This document shows, piece after piece, positions 26,693-36,620 of a stretch of DNA of 64,000 nucleotides (position 1 is its first letter; every line of letters starts with the position of its first letter). This DNA is from Ruegeria atlantica (GTDB lineage: Bacteria > Pseudomonadota > Alphaproteobacteria > Rhodobacterales > Rhodobacteraceae), in assembly GCF_001458195.1 (NCBI RefSeq), contig NZ_CYPU01000006.1, forward strand, positions 81,261 through 145,260, read 5' to 3'. The position numbers and the translations under genes are program-made. The notes under the pieces are model-generated. The model saw nothing but the letters and a program-made list of their open reading frames with translations, made no database searches and had not been told where the DNA came from.

Positions 26693-27094
26693 TCAGTCTT
26701 TGCCGAAGCGGTCTGCCTTTTTTCGCACCAAGACAGAACGTAGGTCATGCATGGCCAGCAGCAACCGGTCGGTTACATCCTCAAGCTGCTCTGGTGTCGC
26801 CTTGGATTGCGCCCATTGCGTGGTGAGGTTCAGGTAATCAACCGCGCGGTGAATGTCGTCGATGTCGCGCTGGGCCAGCAACGCTTTTCGTGCATCCATC
26901 CAACGGGCAATCTCGGCCTTGTCGGCGTCGGACAACGTGCGTTGGCCTTGCGGTTTCACCTCGCCATTGCGGATGTTGATGACCGCGATCTGATCCATCT
27001 CGATCCGGCGCTGGCGGTTTTCAGTGTCGATCCTAAAAACCGCCGCACCATTCTCGCGAACGCGGAAATAATATTCGGGCAGTTCCGACGTCAT
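26693..27094 (-). CDS. Conserved hypothetical protein
   Basis: 133 residues, soluble and charged. The N-terminal ~45 residues look beta-rich (YYFRVRENGAAVFRIDTENR) and the rest helical, with a DIDDIHRAVDYLN segment. It follows aspC in the same direction with a 10-bp gap, so the two may be cotranscribed. It resembles a short protein seen near aspC in Rhodobacterales, but no function is known to me. Confidence 0.65.
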   Translation of the reverse strand: MTSELPEYYFRVRENGAAVFRIDTENRQRRIEMDQIAVINIRNGEVKPQGQRTLSDADKAEIARWMDARKALLAQRDIDDIHRAVDYLNLTTQWAQSKATPEQLEDVTDRLLLAMHDLRSVLVRKKADRFGKD

Positions 27095-27104
27095 TTGCGC
27101 TTAC

Positions 27105-28328
<1,224 letters not shown>

Positions 28329-28398
28329 TCAGCTTGACTGTCATAGGGTGCGCTCGAATGACGATCAAGCGATATGCATAATGGAATTGGAGAGCCCG

Positions 28399-28791
28399 AT
28401 GAACGACGAGAATGACTGGTACGGACCGGACTCTGCGACATTCGGGGACAGGCTGGCAGGGGCACGCGAAGCGGCTGGTATGACCCAGGCCCAGATGGCC
28501 CGCAGGCTTGGCGTGAAAAAGACAACAATTGCAGCCTGGGAAAATGATCTGTCCGAGCCGCGCGCGAACCGTCTTTCCATGATGGCAGGCATGGTCAATG
28601 TGTCGATCATGTGGTTGCTGACCGGTGAAGGCGAAGGCATGGATGCCCCCGTCGAAGCGGAAGAAGGCGCACCCGAGCTTGCGGATGTCGTGGCTGAGCT
28701 GCGTTCCATTCGCGGTGAAATGCGCGCCAGCGCCGAGCGGGCCGCGAAGCTGGAGAAAAGGGTGCGTCTGATGCTGGAGCAGGGTCGGTGA
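28399..28791 (+). CDS. XRE-family transcriptional regulator
   Basis: 130 residues. The helix-turn-helix spans about residues 12-65 (MTQAQMARRLGVKKTTIAAW), followed by an acidic linker and a C-terminal coiled coil (residues 95-128) probably for dimerisation. ATG 28399 has GGAG 7 nt upstream; ATG 28381 is in frame. Its stop overlaps the SdhE start (GTGA). Confidence 0.85.
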   Translation: MNDENDWYGPDSATFGDRLAGAREAAGMTQAQMARRLGVKKTTIAAWENDLSEPRANRLSMMAGMVNVSIMWLLTGEGEGMDAPVEAEEGAPELADVVAELRSIRGEMRASAERAAKLEKRVRLMLEQGR

Positions 28792-29045
28792 ACGAACCAC
28801 AGGACGTTCGTATAAAGCGGCTGAAGATGCGATCCATGCGGCGTGGGATCAAGGAAATGGATCTGATCCTGTCGGCTTATGCTGACCGAAATCTGACGGC
28901 CATGGAGCCGTCGGATCTGGATAATTATGATGCGTTGCTGCACGAAAACGACCAGGATCTTTATCAGTGGGTCACAGGGCAGCTGCAGCCGCCCGAAACC
29001 TATTCCGAATTGATATCGGACATCGCGCAGACCTTTCAAAAATAA
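28788..29045 (+). CDS. sdhE: SdhE/SDHAF2-like FAD assembly factor
   Basis: 85 residues, the family's usual size. The signature RRGIKEMDLIL carries the conserved R-G-x-x-E motif used to bind SdhA during covalent flavin attachment. The YADRNLTAMEPSDLDNYDALL segment is also typical. GTG start overlapping the upstream regulator stop implies coupling. It assists maturation of succinate dehydrogenase and related flavoproteins in the cytoplasm. Confidence 0.92.
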   Translation: MNEPQDVRIKRLKMRSMRRGIKEMDLILSAYADRNLTAMEPSDLDNYDALLHENDQDLYQWVTGQLQPPETYSELISDIAQTFQK

Positions 29046-29123
29046 AAGAAAATCCGGCTTGACCGATTTTTCGGGATTTCCATTCATCCTGCCTGAAACA
29101 GCGCGACTGAATCGGAGGATCGG

Positions 29124-29621
29124 ATGAGTATGGAAATGCAGGTCTCCGCGCCGGGAACCAAAGGGTTCATGACCAGCTATCTTGAGGCACTTGCCTTGGT
29201 GGAACGGCTGCACCGGTTGCTATTGGACGTCATCAAGGATGAGTTTGAGCGTGTCGGCGTATTGGGGATCAACGCCGTGCAGGCCTTGCTTTTGTTCAAT
29301 ATCGGCGACAATGAAGTCACCGCAGGTGAACTGAAAAGTCGTGGGTATTATCAGGGCAGCAACGTCAGCTACAACCTGAAGAAACTGGTCGAAATGGGGT
29401 ACATGCACCATCAAAGATGAGAGATCGACCGCCGTTCCGTAAGGGTTCGATTGACCCCACGCGGTCGTGAAATACGCGATGTCGTATCCGAGCTGTTTTC
29501 GCGCCACGCTGAGGGGCTGCAAAATCGCGGCGTGTTGGGGCTGGAAGGCATCGACGACATCACCACATCCCTGCGTCGGGTCGAGCGGTATTGGACTGAC
29601 CAAATTCGGTACATCTATTGA
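29124..29621 (+). pseudogene. MarR-family (LdtR-like) regulator interrupted by in-frame TGA
   Basis: The frame reads 98 codons of a winged-helix MarR protein (GVLGINAVQALLLFNIG, then RGYYQGSNVSYNLKKLVE) to TGA at 29418-29420. It then continues without a frame change through IDRRSVRVRLTPRGREIRD, the beta-wing and dimerisation helix, to a normal stop at 29619. One nonsense codon thus splits a full-length 165-codon gene with an excellent SD (GGAGG). Either a recent inactivating mutation, a sequencing error, or a recoded codon. The wing truncation should abolish DNA binding. Confidence 0.8.
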
Positions 29622-30344
29622 TCAGGGGCGCAGGGTATCTGCGGCGTCGGACAGGGTTAGCCCCTCCAGCTCGCGTATCAGTTTTCGGGTCATCGCGTCC
29701 TCATAGGCCTCAAAGCCCAAAGCGACTTCGACGAAGGCTCCGGGTCCAAGGATCACCCAAGTGTTGTAATAGGCGGAAAGCTCACCGACCTGGACATAGC
29801 GTTTGTCGCCATGACTGGGATCGTCTGCTCCGATCACGAGCCCGTTGATCGTGATGCCGGTGTTTTCCAGTTCGGCTTTCACGCTGCGTGGATGAGGGCC
29901 CAGATTGTGCTTGCCGTCCCCTGACAGATCCAATGTGCGTTTCCAGCAATTCGGTTGCTGCGACAGTAGATTGGCTCCGAACCGCATTGCCGACCCAACA
30001 GCCGTGCCCTGTGGTGCGTTACCCCGCGCGACGCTCTTCAATTGGTCGCTGATCCGTGCAAGATCTTGTGCCGTGCGGATCTCAGTCCAGTTTACCGACA
30101 TGCGTTGATGGTGGGTCTCGCTCCATTCGTAGATTGCCAATCGCACAGGCGCGCCGATGTCGGACAGGATCAGTTGAACAACTTCAGGGCGTTGCAAGGC
30201 CGCAGCCAGACCGACGGTTTGCATCCTATACTCGGCGCTGTCGACCGAACCGGACACGTCCAGCCCCAACGCCAGTGCTTGCCTGCATTCCGACGCAGCG
30301 GCGCTGGCGAACATGGCGAATATCGCGGCCAGGAGGCGGATCAT
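29622..30344 (-). CDS. DUF1194 secreted von Willebrand-like protein (copy 1)
   Basis: 240 residues with a signal peptide (cleavage near ASAAASEC). The mature domain is vWA-like: LGLDVSGSVDSAEY supplies the metal-site DxSxS, and RTLDLSGDGKHN is the second conserved DUF1194 motif. Function unknown; vWA domains bind protein partners through a metal ion. Third gene of a gloA-DUF1194-DUF1194 operon, overlapping the upstream stop by one base. Ends directly at the convergent MarR gene. Confidence 0.85.
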   Translation of the reverse strand: MIRLLAAIFAMFASAAASECRQALALGLDVSGSVDSAEYRMQTVGLAAALQRPEVVQLILSDIGAPVRLAIYEWSETHHQRMSVNWTEIRTAQDLARISDQLKSVARGNAPQGTAVGSAMRFGANLLSQQPNCWKRTLDLSGDGKHNLGPHPRSVKAELENTGITINGLVIGADDPSHGDKRYVQVGELSAYYNTWVILGPGAFVEVALGFEAYEDAMTRKLIRELEGLTLSDAADTLRP

Positions 30345-31045
30345 TAATGTGCACCCTCCTGCAAAGCACCGATCTGCAACCCTTTCAATTCTCGTTCCAG
30401 CTTGCGACGCATCGCTCGCTCAAAATCTTCGAACCCTTGCGCGATTTCCAGAAACGCACCGGGGCCGTGCAGAACGTTGTTCTCGAAGAACGGGATGAGG
30501 AACAGCTCTCCTTCAAAGTCCGCAGCGTTGATTACCAACCCGTTGACCACGACGTTTTGAAAGGGAAAGTGCCGGTATGCAGAGTCCGGTCCATAGCCGT
30601 CATTGTTTGAACCATCCCCTGACAGATCGATAGTTTGGAATAGGCAGGGCGGCGCTTGCTGCATCAAAGTCGCGCCAAATGCCAAGGCATGGCCCATTGC
30701 TGTGGCTGAGCCACTATCCGAACGAACAGATTGTTGCACTGTTGAGGCTGCGACCAGCAGATCGGCCTCAGTGTTGATCATGGTCCAGTTTAGAACTACG
30801 CGTTGTGTGGTGCGTCCGCTCCACTCATACACGGCCAGCGCTACCGGTGCGGGCGAGGAAAAAAACGCCTCGACCACTTCTGGTGCGATCAATGCAGCCG
30901 CAAGACCCTGCCGTTGCAAAACGTCTTCGTTCTCGTCCACGGAAGTCGAGATATCCATAGCGAGTGCCAGTGCAAGCCGGCAGGTCTCGGCCCGAAGGGG
31001 GCTGGCCAGAACGGCCAGACCCAGTGCTATCAGCCAGCGGATCAC
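30344..31045 (-). CDS. DUF1194 secreted von Willebrand-like protein (copy 2)
   Basis: 233 residues with a signal peptide (cut near SPLRAETC). ALAMDISTSVDENEDV gives the DxSxS metal site and TIDLSGDGSNNDGYGPDS the second motif. About the same domain plan as the downstream gene, so the two are a diverged tandem duplication. GTG start overlapping the glyoxalase stop by four bases. Confidence 0.85.
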   Translation of the reverse strand: MIRWLIALGLAVLASPLRAETCRLALALAMDISTSVDENEDVLQRQGLAAALIAPEVVEAFFSSPAPVALAVYEWSGRTTQRVVLNWTMINTEADLLVAASTVQQSVRSDSGSATAMGHALAFGATLMQQAPPCLFQTIDLSGDGSNNDGYGPDSAYRHFPFQNVVVNGLVINAADFEGELFLIPFFENNVLHGPGAFLEIAQGFEDFERAMRRKLERELKGLQIGALQEGAH

Positions 31046-31470
31046 CAGGTGCCGGTGCTTTCCATGCTGGCCCAGGGCTCGGCCGGTTCCAGCGCTTCGC
31101 CGTTTTGCAGCAGTTCGACCGAGATATTGTCCGGAGACCGCACAAACGCCATACGCCCGTCACGCGGGGGGCGATTGATCACAATGCCGTTGTCCTGCAA
31201 GTGCTGGCAAACCTCATAAATGTTGTCGACCCCATAAGCGAGATGCCCGAAATGTCGGCTGTCGCTGGGCAAAGTGTCATCCCCATCCCAATTGTGGGTC
31301 AGCTCGATCGGCCGATCCTCTTGTCCCGGAGGGGCCATGAAGATCAGCGAAAACCGGCCTGCTTCGCTGTCATAACGGCGGGTTTCCTTCAGGCCCAGCA
31401 GTTCATAGAACGCCATCGACTTCTCCAGATCCTTCACGCGGACCATGGTGTGAAGATATGTCAGCCCCAT
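31042..31470 (-). CDS. gloA: Lactoylglutathione lyase (glyoxalase I), VOC family
   Basis: 142 residues. Two beta-alpha-beta-beta-beta modules; metal ligands fit LHTMVRVKDLEKSM (His), IELTHNWDGD (Glu), FGHLAYGVDNIYE (His) and NISVELLQ (Glu). Glyoxalase I isomerises the methylglyoxal-glutathione adduct. First gene of the operon with the DUF1194 pair. Confidence 0.87.
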   Translation of the reverse strand: MGLTYLHTMVRVKDLEKSMAFYELLGLKETRRYDSEAGRFSLIFMAPPGQEDRPIELTHNWDGDDTLPSDSRHFGHLAYGVDNIYEVCQHLQDNGIVINRPPRDGRMAFVRSPDNISVELLQNGEALEPAEPWASMESTGTW

Positions 31471-31645
31471 TGTGGCTTCCTTTCTATTCAGGTGATGGGC
31501 TGCAGCTTAGCGCGCGGGCCAAGCGTGTCGAGGGGCAGGGTGGACACAATTTGGAATTTGCGACGCTTGGTGCACATGTCGCGGTTCCGGTCTGGGAATT
31601 GCCGATATATAGTAGTGGGCGACTCATTGCTGGAAAGGAAATTTC

Positions 31646-32557
31646 ATGCCGCTGTCCTCTGACCAACTGGCCGAGATCGAAGCGCAACGGGCGCAATCGC
31701 ATCCAACACGCCGCGTTGTGGCTGAGGGGATGGAAGACCACCTCTATACCGCGCATCAGGTGCTGGATCACGGCTTTGTACGCGTCATTGACTACATGGG
31801 GGATGACGCAGCAATTTGTCAGGCGGCACGCGTATCTTACGGCAAAGGCACCAAATCGGTGCAGAACGATGAGGGTCTGATCCGCTATCTGATGCGGCAC
31901 TGGCACTCGACCCCGTTCGAGATGTGCGAGATCAAACTGCACGTCAAACTGCCGGTCTTTGTCGCCCGACAGTGGATTCGTCACCGGACCGCAAATGTGA
32001 ATGAGTATTCTGCGCGGTATTCTATTCTGGATCGAGAGTTTTATATCCCTGCACCGGACCACGTGGCCGCACAATCCGAAGTGAACAATCAGGGTCGCGG
32101 CGACGCCCTGCAAGGGGAAGAGGCAGCCCGCGTTCTAGAAATGCTCAAGGCCGACAGCGCGCGGTGTTATGACAATTACGAAGCCATGATCAACCAGGAT
32201 GGTCAACAGGGGTTGGCGCGAGAACTGGCGCGGATGAACCTGCCTGCGAATATCTACACGCAGTGGTACTGGAAGGTGGACCTGCACAACCTGTTCCATT
32301 TCCTGCGTTTGAGGGCCGATCCACATGCTCAGTACGAAATCCGCGTTTACGCCGACATGATGTGCAAGATCGTCGCCGACTGGGTGCCCTTCGCGTATAG
32401 AGCGTTCGAAGATTACCGTTTGGGTGCGGTCAACCTTTCGGCGCAGATGGTTGATAGCCTGCGACGCATGTTGGCCGGTGAAACTGTGACGCAGGAAAAC
32501 TCGGGCATGACGGCACGGGAATGGCGCGAGTTCCAGGCTGTCATTCGCGAGGGTTAA
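31646..32557 (+). CDS. thyX: Flavin-dependent thymidylate synthase
   Basis: 303 residues. The ThyX motif [15 protein letters not shown] is present near residue 113. It makes dTMP from dUMP with FAD and methylene-THF and replaces ThyA in many alphaproteobacteria. A 38-bp inverted-repeat structure begins about 22 bp after the stop. Confidence 0.96.
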   Translation: MPLSSDQLAEIEAQRAQSHPTRRVVAEGMEDHLYTAHQVLDHGFVRVIDYMGDDAAICQAARVSYGKGTKSVQNDEGLIRYLMRHWHSTPFEMCEIKLHVKLPVFVARQWIRHRTANVNEYSARYSILDREFYIPAPDHVAAQSEVNNQGRGDALQGEEAARVLEMLKADSARCYDNYEAMINQDGQQGLARELARMNLPANIYTQWYWKVDLHNLFHFLRLRADPHAQYEIRVYADMMCKIVADWVPFAYRAFEDYRLGAVNLSAQMVDSLRRMLAGETVTQENSGMTAREWREFQAVIREG

Positions 32558-32578
32558 AGCCGACAGAACTCTTTCTTC

Positions 32579-32616
32579 TGATGTCATGACGCCTTTTTGA
32601 GTGGTTCATGACATCA
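32579..32616. repeat. Perfect 11-bp inverted repeat after thyX
   Basis: TGATGTCATGA at 32579-32589 and TCATGACATCA at 32606-32616 are exact reverse complements around a 16-nt spacer that holds a T run. It could form an mRNA 3' hairpin, but the arms also look like a protein-binding palindrome. Confidence 0.65.
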
Positions 32617-32730
32617 GTCATCAGTGTGATGCGTGAACGCTCGGAAATCGTGGTGTTCGGCTAAAACGAAAGCACTCATGCCGATACCAAACCGACGCGA
32701 GGGTAAGGTTTCAAACCCTTGAGAATGGAC

Positions 32731-32760
32731 AACGGCCGGAAATTGGCCGTTGGCCTGCTT
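32731..32760. terminator. Hairpin downstream of csp and thyX
   Basis: AACGGCC, a 7-nt loop, then GGCCGTT. On the + strand it is followed by GGCCTGCTTTTAG. It is a plausible terminator for the minus-strand csp gene or for read-through from thyX. Confidence 0.5.
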
Positions 32761-32786
32761 TTAGTACCCGCAGATGACGGGGTGTT

Positions 32787-32993
32787 TTATAACGGCTTCA
32801 AATCAGAGGCCATTTGTCGGCCGTCGCGTCCGTCTTCCAACTCATACGAGACTTTCTGATTGTCAGCGAGTCCGGTCAGACCGGACCGTTCTACGGCCGA
32901 GATATGAACAAAAACGTCCTTGCCACCTTCGTCAGGGGCAATAAACCCATAGCCTTTCGTGGTATTAAACCATTTCACGGTGCCAGTTGGCAT
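32787..32993 (-). CDS. cspA: Cold-shock domain protein
   Basis: 68 residues, one CSD. RNP1-like GYGFIAPDE and RNP2-like DVFVHISAVE lie in the expected places (residues 14-36), after GTVKWFNTTKG. Binds single-stranded RNA or DNA as a chaperone. AAGGAGA 9 nt before the ATG. About 200 bp of divergent spacer upstream may include a long 5' leader, common in this family. Confidence 0.95.
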   Translation of the reverse strand: MPTGTVKWFNTTKGYGFIAPDEGGKDVFVHISAVERSGLTGLADNQKVSYELEDGRDGRQMASDLKPL

Positions 32994-33208
32994 TTCCCGT
33001 GTCTCCTTCTACTTACACGTTGTCCCACAAATTGGTGGGGGCAGTGGTTGACGCAACCACAACGCATCACCGCTTCGCCCACACGACGCAGCCCGAATTG
33101 TGTGTTTCGTCTTTTTCAACATTGCACGGTGAAGTAAAAAATCAAGAATAACTGGATGTAGCAGGCAAAAATGCCAAAAATTCATACAAGTACAGGAACG
33201 GTCCCAAA

Positions 33209-33526
33209 ATGCGTCTATATGGCCTGAAAAACTGTGATACTTGCCGTAAGGCATTGAAAGAAATTAAAAATATTGAATTTGTAGACGTTCGCGCGCAAGG
33301 AGTTCCCGATTCTGTCCTGACAGAGGCGTTTGATACCTTCGGCGAAGCTTTGCTCAATACCCGGTCAACAACTTGGCGTGGATTGGACGCGGAACAACGC
33401 ACGCGACCACCTTTGGAGTTGCTGAAGGAACACCCGACTTTGATGAAGCGCCCCTTGATCGAAGATGACGGTACGTTGTTGTTGGGCTGGACCGCGAAAA
33501 CCAAGGCAAGCCTTGGCGTTGCCTGA
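33209..33526 (+). CDS. ArsC/Spx-family thioredoxin-fold protein
   Basis: 105 residues. MRLYGLKNCDTCRKALK has the Cys-x-x-Cys of Spx/YffB-type proteins near residue 9, and KRPLIEDDGTLLLGW is the conserved Arg-Pro segment of the ArsC fold. Could be a reductase of the arsenate-reductase-like group or an Spx-like adaptor. No arsenic resistance genes adjoin. Confidence 0.85.
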   Translation: MRLYGLKNCDTCRKALKEIKNIEFVDVRAQGVPDSVLTEAFDTFGEALLNTRSTTWRGLDAEQRTRPPLELLKEHPTLMKRPLIEDDGTLLLGWTAKTKASLGVA

Positions 33527-33565
33527 TCGGGCGCTTATGTGTCTGACGTAAATATGAGGGTTTAA

Positions 33566-33934
33566 ATGCGCAACGCATCAATGATTTTGGGCGTCATTGC
33601 CGGTTTGATCGGAATGATTGTTGGCTTTTTTGGCTATGGCTATATCGAATTCATTAACCATTACGGCGAGATCGAAGGCCTTGCTGAGCAAGTGGACAAC
33701 GTACAGTTCATCCAGACCGCTTCCATTATTGCGCCTTTGCTGGCCATCGCGGGGGGCGCAATGGCCCATGCGCGGGCTCTGATCGGTGGAATATTGCTGC
33801 TGATCTCAGCCGTCGGCATGTATTTCGCGTTTGGATTCAACGTCTTCACGATGTTTCCGGTGGCCTTTGCCGCCGTGGCAGGCATCCTTGGGCTGGCCGC
33901 GGGAAAACCGGACGAGCCCAAGGCACATTTCTAG
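33566..33934 (+). CDS. Small four-span membrane protein
   Basis: 122 residues with hydrophobic spans near 5-25, 48-66, 70-88 and 92-112 and a short charged tail. The loop after span 1 (NHYGEIEGLAEQVDNVQF) is the only polar stretch. Family unknown. It meets the DoxX gene tail to tail with a 1-bp gap. Confidence 0.6.
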   Translation: MRNASMILGVIAGLIGMIVGFFGYGYIEFINHYGEIEGLAEQVDNVQFIQTASIIAPLLAIAGGAMAHARALIGGILLLISAVGMYFAFGFNVFTMFPVAFAAVAGILGLAAGKPDEPKAHF

Positions 33935-33935
33935 G

Positions 33936-34463
33936 TCATTTCACGTGCAGGGCCCGGTCGACAGACAAGGGGCCTGCGCCGTTGATCACGATAACGAGCA
34001 GCACGAAAGTCCAGAGCGTCCGCTGGTCCAGCACATTTGGTGCGGCGGTAAAAAAGCTTCCCAGCGCTGCGCCATGCCCGGTGACGTCGACAATTGTCTG
34101 AACCCAGACAAAACCGATCATACCCAAGGCCGCCAGCCGGGACAGAAGCCCGACCAGAATCAAGGCTGGCAGCAGGAACTCAGCCCAGGTGCCGGCAACT
34201 GCGATCACCCAATAAGAAAAGCCAAGTTGTGAACTGTCATAGCTGACGGCTTCCATTGCTTTGGGAAAAATCTGGACGTATGCACCGTCAGACGGGAACA
34301 GGAAACCCAAAATGCCGCTGCCTAGTTTGGTGGTTGCTGAGTTCCAATAGTAGACAAGCAGCGTCGCGGCAAAAACCACCCGGGCCAGTGTTGGCGTGAG
34401 CCAGCCAGAGGTCATTTCCAGCCGTCCCAGGGTATTATTGTGAAAAGAGATCAGGGCAGTCAT
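33936..34463 (-). CDS. DoxX-family membrane protein of the bufferin operon
   Basis: 175 residues with four spans typical of DoxX. DoxX-type genes commonly end DUF2282/DUF692/DUF2063 operons, as here. Its start overlaps the DUF2063 stop (ATGA), so it is translationally coupled to the RiPP genes. Role unproven; possibly quinone-linked redox support for the periplasmic peptide. Confidence 0.85.
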   Translation of the reverse strand: MTALISFHNNTLGRLEMTSGWLTPTLARVVFAATLLVYYWNSATTKLGSGILGFLFPSDGAYVQIFPKAMEAVSYDSSQLGFSYWVIAVAGTWAEFLLPALILVGLLSRLAALGMIGFVWVQTIVDVTGHGAALGSFFTAAPNVLDQRTLWTFVLLVIVINGAGPLSVDRALHVK

Positions 34464-35221
34464 GTTGCCAGCCTTTCGATAGACACAGAAGTAATTGCGC
34501 CGCCCTGCAAAAGCAGCGCCAGAGTGGCCCCAAGGTCAAATTCGGGGAATTCGGCAAAGGTTTGTTCAAATGCCTCGCCAATGGTAAGTCCGGCCTGAAC
34601 GTGCGCAATCCAGTCCGCTCCGCCCTTGGGTAGCAAATGCGGGGCCGGGTCGAATTCGGGTCGGGTGATCAGGACGTCTTCGGACCCTGGGGCAGGTTTT
34701 GGTGCACCCTCTTCGGAATTGAAGCGCCAGATCGAAAACAGCGGCCAATCTGACCGAAGAACCTTCATCGATGGCGCAAACTCCAGCTTTGCCAGAACGA
34801 TCTCTTCCGGTGGGATGGCCAGAGCATCATGCGGTGCTGCCTGGCTGTCGGCAGAGTGGTAGGACCGGCGCAGCGCCAGTTCCAGACGCGCGACGTCGGC
34901 AAGGTAGCCAAGGTGCGACAACTGCTCCATCCCGGCAAGGAATTCGGGGAATTCCTCACCGTAGAACATCATCAGCGGTGAAGAAGGGGGGTGTTTGCGC
35001 AGGAAAAGCCCGGCAAGCCCATCCATGTTCTGTGTGCCCAACAGTCGTGCGATCACGGGAAAGGCCTGATGCATCGCTTCGGTCAGCGAAACAGCCACGT
35101 TGTTGCGGTAAACGCTGAACCGCCGCCCGGCAGGGCGTTCTGCGGCATCCCACAAACCGTCCGGAACGGCCGCCGATGGGTCAAGCAGGGCTGCGCAGAA
35201 TGTGGTTTGCGAAACGCTCAT
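34460..35221 (-). CDS. bufC: DUF2063 MNIO partner protein (BufC/HvfC-like)
   Basis: 253 residues. The N-terminal ~100 residues match the so-called putative DNA-binding DUF2063 domain (RRFSVYRNNVAVSLTEAM), now understood as the precursor-binding partner of MNIO enzymes. The C-terminal half carries the variable domain. Lies between the MNIO and DoxX genes with four-base overlaps on both sides. Confidence 0.88.
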   Translation of the reverse strand: MSVSQTTFCAALLDPSAAVPDGLWDAAERPAGRRFSVYRNNVAVSLTEAMHQAFPVIARLLGTQNMDGLAGLFLRKHPPSSPLMMFYGEEFPEFLAGMEQLSHLGYLADVARLELALRRSYHSADSQAAPHDALAIPPEEIVLAKLEFAPSMKVLRSDWPLFSIWRFNSEEGAPKPAPGSEDVLITRPEFDPAPHLLPKGGADWIAHVQAGLTIGEAFEQTFAEFPEFDLGATLALLLQGGAITSVSIERLAT

Positions 35222-36075
35222 GCGGGGATGCGGTCCAGTGCCGCCTGCGCCCGATCTGCTTCAGCCCGAAGAACGGACCAATCGGGTACGTCCGTATCCC
35301 ATTCGATCAGAACGGGTTTGGGACCGGAACGGTCCAACACGTAATCCAGCAACGTCCACACCGGATCAACGACTTCGCGACCGTGGCTGTCGATCAGCAA
35401 GGGACGACCATGGTCGTCTTCGTCTTCGTCATGACCGCCAAGGTGGATCTCGTGGACATTGTCCAGCGGGTAGGCGTCGATGTAGCTCTGCGGCGAGAAG
35501 TCCAGATTGGTGGCCGACACAAAGACGTTGTTCACGTCCAGTAAAAGACCACATCCTGTCCGACGTGCGATTTCCCGCAGGAAGTCAGGCTCGGACCATG
35601 TACTTTCTTCAAAAGCCAAATAGCTGGATGGGTTTTCCAACAGCATTTGCCGCCCCACGGTTTCCTGAACCTGGTCTATATGGGCACAGATACGCTCCAG
35701 CGTTTCGTCCGTGTAGGGCAGGGGCAGAAGATCGTTCAGGAAATGACTGTCATGGGTCGACCAGGCCAGATGCTCGGAAAAGCTGGCCGGATTCAGCCAC
35801 CCCACCAAGTGTTTCAGGCGCGCCAGATGATCGGTGTACAGGGGACCTTCTCCACCGATCGAGAGGCCAACGCCGTGGACGGAAATGGGGAATTTTTCAG
35901 AGAGATGGCGCAATTGCGCAAGCGGCCTGCCGCCGTCACCCATGTAGTTTTCGGCGTGGATTTCAAGCCAGCCGACCGGATGCGCATGGTCCAGAATCTG
36001 GTCGTAATGCTGGGGTTTATACCCGACGCCCGGTGCCGCGGGCAGCCTGTTCGATCGAAGTGAACTATCCAGCAT
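35218..36075 (-). CDS. bufB: MNIO/DUF692 multinuclear iron oxidase (BufB/HvfB-like)
   Basis: 285 residues. TIM-barrel DUF692 protein with iron-ligand motifs HAENYMGDGG, SVHGVGLSIGG, EHLAWS, LLENPSSY, LLLDVNNVFVSA and EIHLGGHDE. MNIO enzymes oxidise cysteines of RiPP precursors, for example to thiooxazole or oxazolone/thioamide groups. ATG 36075 with GGAGG 8 nt upstream is chosen over TTG 36081. Acts on the product of the gene just upstream. Confidence 0.92.
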   Translation of the reverse strand: MLDSSLRSNRLPAAPGVGYKPQHYDQILDHAHPVGWLEIHAENYMGDGGRPLAQLRHLSEKFPISVHGVGLSIGGEGPLYTDHLARLKHLVGWLNPASFSEHLAWSTHDSHFLNDLLPLPYTDETLERICAHIDQVQETVGRQMLLENPSSYLAFEESTWSEPDFLREIARRTGCGLLLDVNNVFVSATNLDFSPQSYIDAYPLDNVHEIHLGGHDEDEDDHGRPLLIDSHGREVVDPVWTLLDYVLDRSGPKPVLIEWDTDVPDWSVLRAEADRAQAALDRIPA

Positions 36076-36099
36076 GTGCAAATCCTCCGGTCACGAAAA

Positions 36100-36125
36100 G
36101 AGGCGGGCGATAGGGCCCGCCCCTC
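36100..36125 (-). other. Hairpin between precursor and MNIO genes
   Basis: GAGGCGGGC and GCCCGCCCCTC can pair around a short loop. In the 70-bp gap after the precursor gene this would stabilise or partly terminate its message, giving more precursor than enzyme. Confidence 0.55.
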
Positions 36126-36145
36126 CGATTCTCAGATGCTTGGGC

Positions 36146-36448
36146 TTATGCCGGCAGGTCGCGCTCCAGCGGTTCCAGCGAACCTTCACGCGCTGCACCA
36201 TCTGCCGACTTGGGCAGTTCGATATCGGCGCAGGTTCCAGCGTCAACCAGTGTCCAGGCATTGCCCTGATAGTCAACGGTCGAGGTGCCCGCGCAGGTGG
36301 TGCCGGGGCCAGCGGCACAGTCGTTCTGACCGGCCAGCGAAACGCCATAGCATTTCTCTTTGGCTTGTGCGGAGGCGGTTGTGGCGACGCCGGATACGGC
36401 TGCTGCAACTGCGCTTGCGATAACCAGGGTTTTTGCGGTGTTCGACAT
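36146..36448 (-). CDS. bufA: DUF2282 bufferin-type RiPP precursor
   Basis: 100 residues. A Sec-type signal (residues 1-28, cut after TTASAQA) precedes a core with four cysteines: [24 protein letters not shown] and AGTCADIEL. This layout is that of DUF2282/BufA1 precursors, whose cysteines are modified by a MNIO enzyme to form a periplasmic copper-binding peptide (bufferin). First gene of the operon; the spacer before it carries an AGGGA SD. Confidence 0.9.
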   Translation of the reverse strand: MSNTAKTLVIASAVAAAVSGVATTASAQAKEKCYGVSLAGQNDCAAGPGTTCAGTSTVDYQGNAWTLVDAGTCADIELPKSADGAAREGSLEPLERDLPA

Positions 36449-36620
36449 CTCGGTAATCCCTTTTGATGACTGCGTATGTCTTCTTGTGACAATGACAAAG
36501 GTAGTAGCTAAATCGGGGCAGGTGAATTCACGAGCCCGTGTCTCACAACCCCGTCAAAAAGCGTAATGCCCTCTTGAAGGTTAACAAACTGTTTTTGAAT
36601 TGAAAAATGGAAAATGTTTC

